Source of the DNA: G965261055 sp965261055 [NCBI: Fibrobacteria bacterium]
GTDB lineage: Bacteria > Fibrobacterota > Fibrobacteria > UBA11236
Reading direction: 5' to 3'
Assembly: GCA_965261055.1 (NCBI GenBank)
Contig: OZ253440.1
Location: 372,001-436,000 of the forward strand
Length of the DNA stretch: 64,000 nt
Numbering within the stretch: the stretch's first letter is position 1; every line of letters starts with the position of its first letter. A model generated the notes under the pieces. It saw only the letters and a program-made list of their open reading frames with translations, did not search any database and was not told the origin of the DNA. Below are positions 62,182-64,000 of this stretch, one piece after another. Both the position numbers and the translations under genes were made by a program.

Positions 62182-63606
62182 TTATTTTCTTTTAGGAGCG
62201 AGATAGTGGTCACTGTGCCCTAAAAATAATTCAGCAGCTTCCATAATTGTTTCACTTGTTGTAGGATGAGGATGGATTGTCAGAGCAATGTCTTGAGCTG
62301 TTGCTCCCATTTCTATTGCTAAGGTAACTTCGCCTATTAAATCACCAGCACCAACACCCACAATACCAGCACCTAAGAGGATACCTGTTTGTTTGTCAAA
62401 GATGAGTTTTGTTAAACCTTCATTTCTTGATAAAGTTGTTGCTCTACTAGAAGCACTCCAAGGAAATTTACTAATAACATAGTCTAGGTTTTCTTCTTTA
62501 GCTTTAGCTTCAGTAACACCTGTCCAAGCTACTTCTGGGTTTGTGTAAACAACACTTGGAATTGTTTTAGGATTAAATTCTACTTTTTTACCTGCAATAA
62601 CTTCAGCTACGACATGACCTTCGTGTGTCCCTTTGTGGGCTAACATAGGTTGTCCGACCACATCACCAATTGCAAAAATATGGGGAACAGAAGTTCGACA
62701 TTGTCGGTCAACTTCAATAAAGCCACGAGAAGAAAGGTTAACTTGAACTTTCTCTAAACCTAAATTTTGAGTTGTTGGAGTACGACCAATAGAAACTAAA
62801 ATTTTATTATAGGTTTGATTAGATTTTTCACCAGATTCGTTTTCAAATTCAACTAAAATACCGTTTTCTATTTCTTTGATAGAATTTACTTTTGTGCGAA
62901 TTTTAATTTCTTTCAAACTAGGTTTTAATGTTTTCACCAAAATCTTAGTAAGGTCTAAATCAGCTGGACCCAAAAGTTTAGGAAGCATTTCAACAATAGA
63001 AACTTCAGATCCTAATGCACTGTAAACAGTAGCAAGCTCCATTCCAATAATTCCTCCACCGATACAAAGTAAGCTTTTGGGAATGCTTTCTAAAGCAAGA
63101 GCGTCTGTTGAATCCATTACTCTTGGAGAATTAAGGCTTAGCTGGGGAATTTGAGTAGGTACAGAACCGGTTGCAATGATGGCATTTTTAAACGAAATTT
63201 CTTGTGTTTGATTTTCTGTATCTTTAATTTCTAAGGAATGATCATTTAAAAAGAAGCCTTTACCTTTATAAAATTGAATATTACGAGTTTTGGTAAGAGT
63301 TCCCAAACCACGTGTCATTTTTGCAATAACATCATTTTTATAAGCTCTTAATTGTTCCAAATTAATTTTTGGAGCGGAAAATTCTACACCAAAAGTACTT
63401 CCAGCATGTTTTGTTTCTTGAATAAGTTCGGCGACATGTAGTAAGGCTTTAGAAGGTATACAGCCACGATAAAGACAAACTCCACCAGGATTAGTTTCAG
63501 GGTCTATAAGTGCAACTTTGAGACCTAAATCAGCAGCCCTAAAAGCAGCGGGATAGCCTGCTGGACCACCACCGATGACAATAACATCAAAAGTATATTC
63601 GCTCAT
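62182..63606 (-). CDS. lpdA: Dihydrolipoyl dehydrogenase (E3)
   Basis: This is a flavoprotein disulfide reductase of 474 residues. FAD-binding is seen in DVIVIGGGPAGYPAAFRAADLG, the redox-active pair Cys44/Cys49 in GGVCLYRGCIPSKALL, the NAD-binding loop in LLCIGGGIIGMELATVYSALG, and the C-terminal catalytic His447/Glu452 in HPHPTTSETIMEAAE. It reoxidises lipoamide in 2-oxoacid dehydrogenase complexes. Its ATG overlaps the stop of the upstream E2 gene (ATGA), so E2 and E3 are coupled. Confidence 0.97.
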   Translation of the reverse strand: MSEYTFDVIVIGGGPAGYPAAFRAADLGLKVALIDPETNPGGVCLYRGCIPSKALLHVAELIQETKHAGSTFGVEFSAPKINLEQLRAYKNDVIAKMTRGLGTLTKTRNIQFYKGKGFFLNDHSLEIKDTENQTQEISFKNAIIATGSVPTQIPQLSLNSPRVMDSTDALALESIPKSLLCIGGGIIGMELATVYSALGSEVSIVEMLPKLLGPADLDLTKILVKTLKPSLKEIKIRTKVNSIKEIENGILVEFENESGEKSNQTYNKILVSIGRTPTTQNLGLEKVQVNLSSRGFIEVDRQCRTSVPHIFAIGDVVGQPMLAHKGTHEGHVVAEVIAGKKVEFNPKTIPSVVYTNPEVAWTGVTEAKAKEENLDYVISKFPWSASSRATTLSRNEGLTKLIFDKQTGILLGAGIVGVGAGDLIGEVTLAIEMGATAQDIALTIHPHPTTSETIMEAAELFLGHSDHYLAPKRK

Positions 63607-64000
63607 GAATCTAAACTCATTTTGCTGTTTTGTAAATCAAGACAGATAAATCTTACAAATTTAGTAGCTAAAGCACCATCAATAACACGATGATCATAAG
63701 AAAGACATAGTGGCATAATTAAACGAGGTTCAAATTCTTTAGTTTCTAAGTTATAAATAGGTTTAAAACTAGAGGAAGAAACACCTAAAATAGCGACTTC
63801 TGGGCTATTAACAATAGGAGTAAATGCTGTTCCGCCAATTCCACCTAAATTGGTAATTGTAATAGAGCCACCTTGTAAATCTTCGGGTTTGATTTTACGG
63901 TCTTTTGCTTTTGTCGCTAGCTTTATGATATCATTGGTGATAAGAGTTAAGTTTTTTTGATCAGAATTTTTAACGACAGGGACAAGAAGTCCATTAGGAG
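63603..64000 (-). CDS. 2-oxoacid dehydrogenase E2 (dihydrolipoamide acyltransferase), partial
   Basis: The last 131 codons of an E2 gene, whose 5' part lies beyond the window edge, are visible. The active-site motif SYDHRVIDGALATKFV is present, preceded by GGSITITNLGGIGGTAFTPI and PEVAILGVSSSS, all typical of the catalytic domain of acyltransferases in pyruvate or 2-oxoglutarate/branched-chain dehydrogenase complexes. Which substrate cannot be told from this part. The stop TGA (63603-63605) overlaps the lpdA ATG. Confidence 0.93.
   Translation of the reverse strand, partial: PNGLLVPVVKNSDQKNLTLITNDIIKLATKAKDRKIKPEDLQGGSITITNLGGIGGTAFTPIVNSPEVAILGVSSSSFKPIYNLETKEFEPRLIMPLCLSYDHRVIDGALATKFVRFICLDLQNSKMSLDS

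Overview
The window is AT-rich bacterial chromosome, ordinary housekeeping DNA interrupted by a large accessory block. Family content points to the Fibrobacterota/Chlorobiota/Bacteroidota (FCB) side of the tree: a PorU-type C25 peptidase with a C-terminal FlgD-like segment (type IX secretion), a SMUG2/DUF4918-type glycosylase fragment, a CysN/CysD sulfurylase and a Chlamydia-like IspF. No rRNA or complete tRNA is present, so the phylum is an inference and the species is not named.

Layout. 1-385: possible right end of an integrated element, ending in a tRNA/tmRNA 3'-end-like fragment and a strong terminator. 506-4899: a minus-strand run (RodZ-like, hisB, ketopantoate-reductase family), then two divergent envelope genes whose start codons abut. 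4900-27760: the accessory block. It has six long genes for N-terminally lipidated proteins built from about 48 bacterial Ig-like (Big2) domains. Four of them (5.6-19.2 kb) carry about 10 copies of a second, discoidin-like domain, counting one orphan copy. The other two (22.1-27.8 kb) end in a different shared C-terminal domain. The block holds a 14-bp tandem repeat upstream of two of the genes, a 2.7-kb tandem gene duplication, mosaic paralogs and one gene broken by deletion. It is bordered by gene debris (truncated truA, a DUF4918 glycosylase, a lipoprotein) and encloses a small metal-handling operon. Two further degraded relatives lie at 34.9-35.5 and 38.8-39.0 kb.

28370-32656 encodes the PorU-like peptidase. 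Then come xth, argD, argG and an ispD-ispF pair in which ispD appears to start at ATT. A compact minus-strand cluster follows (49997 down to 39104): cysD-cysN-siroheme dehydrogenase-pepA-guaA-hflX-leuS-nth. CysN carries a C-terminal APS-kinase-like domain that has lost its P-loop.

50.2-52.7 kb is a restriction-modification spot: a DpnA-like adenine methyltransferase overlapping a DpnII/MboI-like GATC endonuclease, a tiny lipoprotein ORF and a truncated cytosine methyltransferase. Catalase follows, then about 1.2 kb of decayed sequence including a probable SpoU-type methyltransferase pseudogene.

55.5-62.2 kb is a plus-strand run: an RsuA/RluB-family pseudouridine synthase, a small receiver-like protein, an unusual ParA-like/M23 peptidase fusion, murB, a B12-radical SAM/DUF2344 fusion and a small protein probably starting at ATC. 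The window closes with lpdA and the 3' part of a 2-oxoacid dehydrogenase E2 gene on the minus strand.

The best candidates for something undescribed are (1) the lipoprotein array, with variable discoidin-like loops on conserved Ig-like stalks and repeat-preceded promoters, and (2) the split receiver / deviant-Walker ATPase-M23 peptidase pair.
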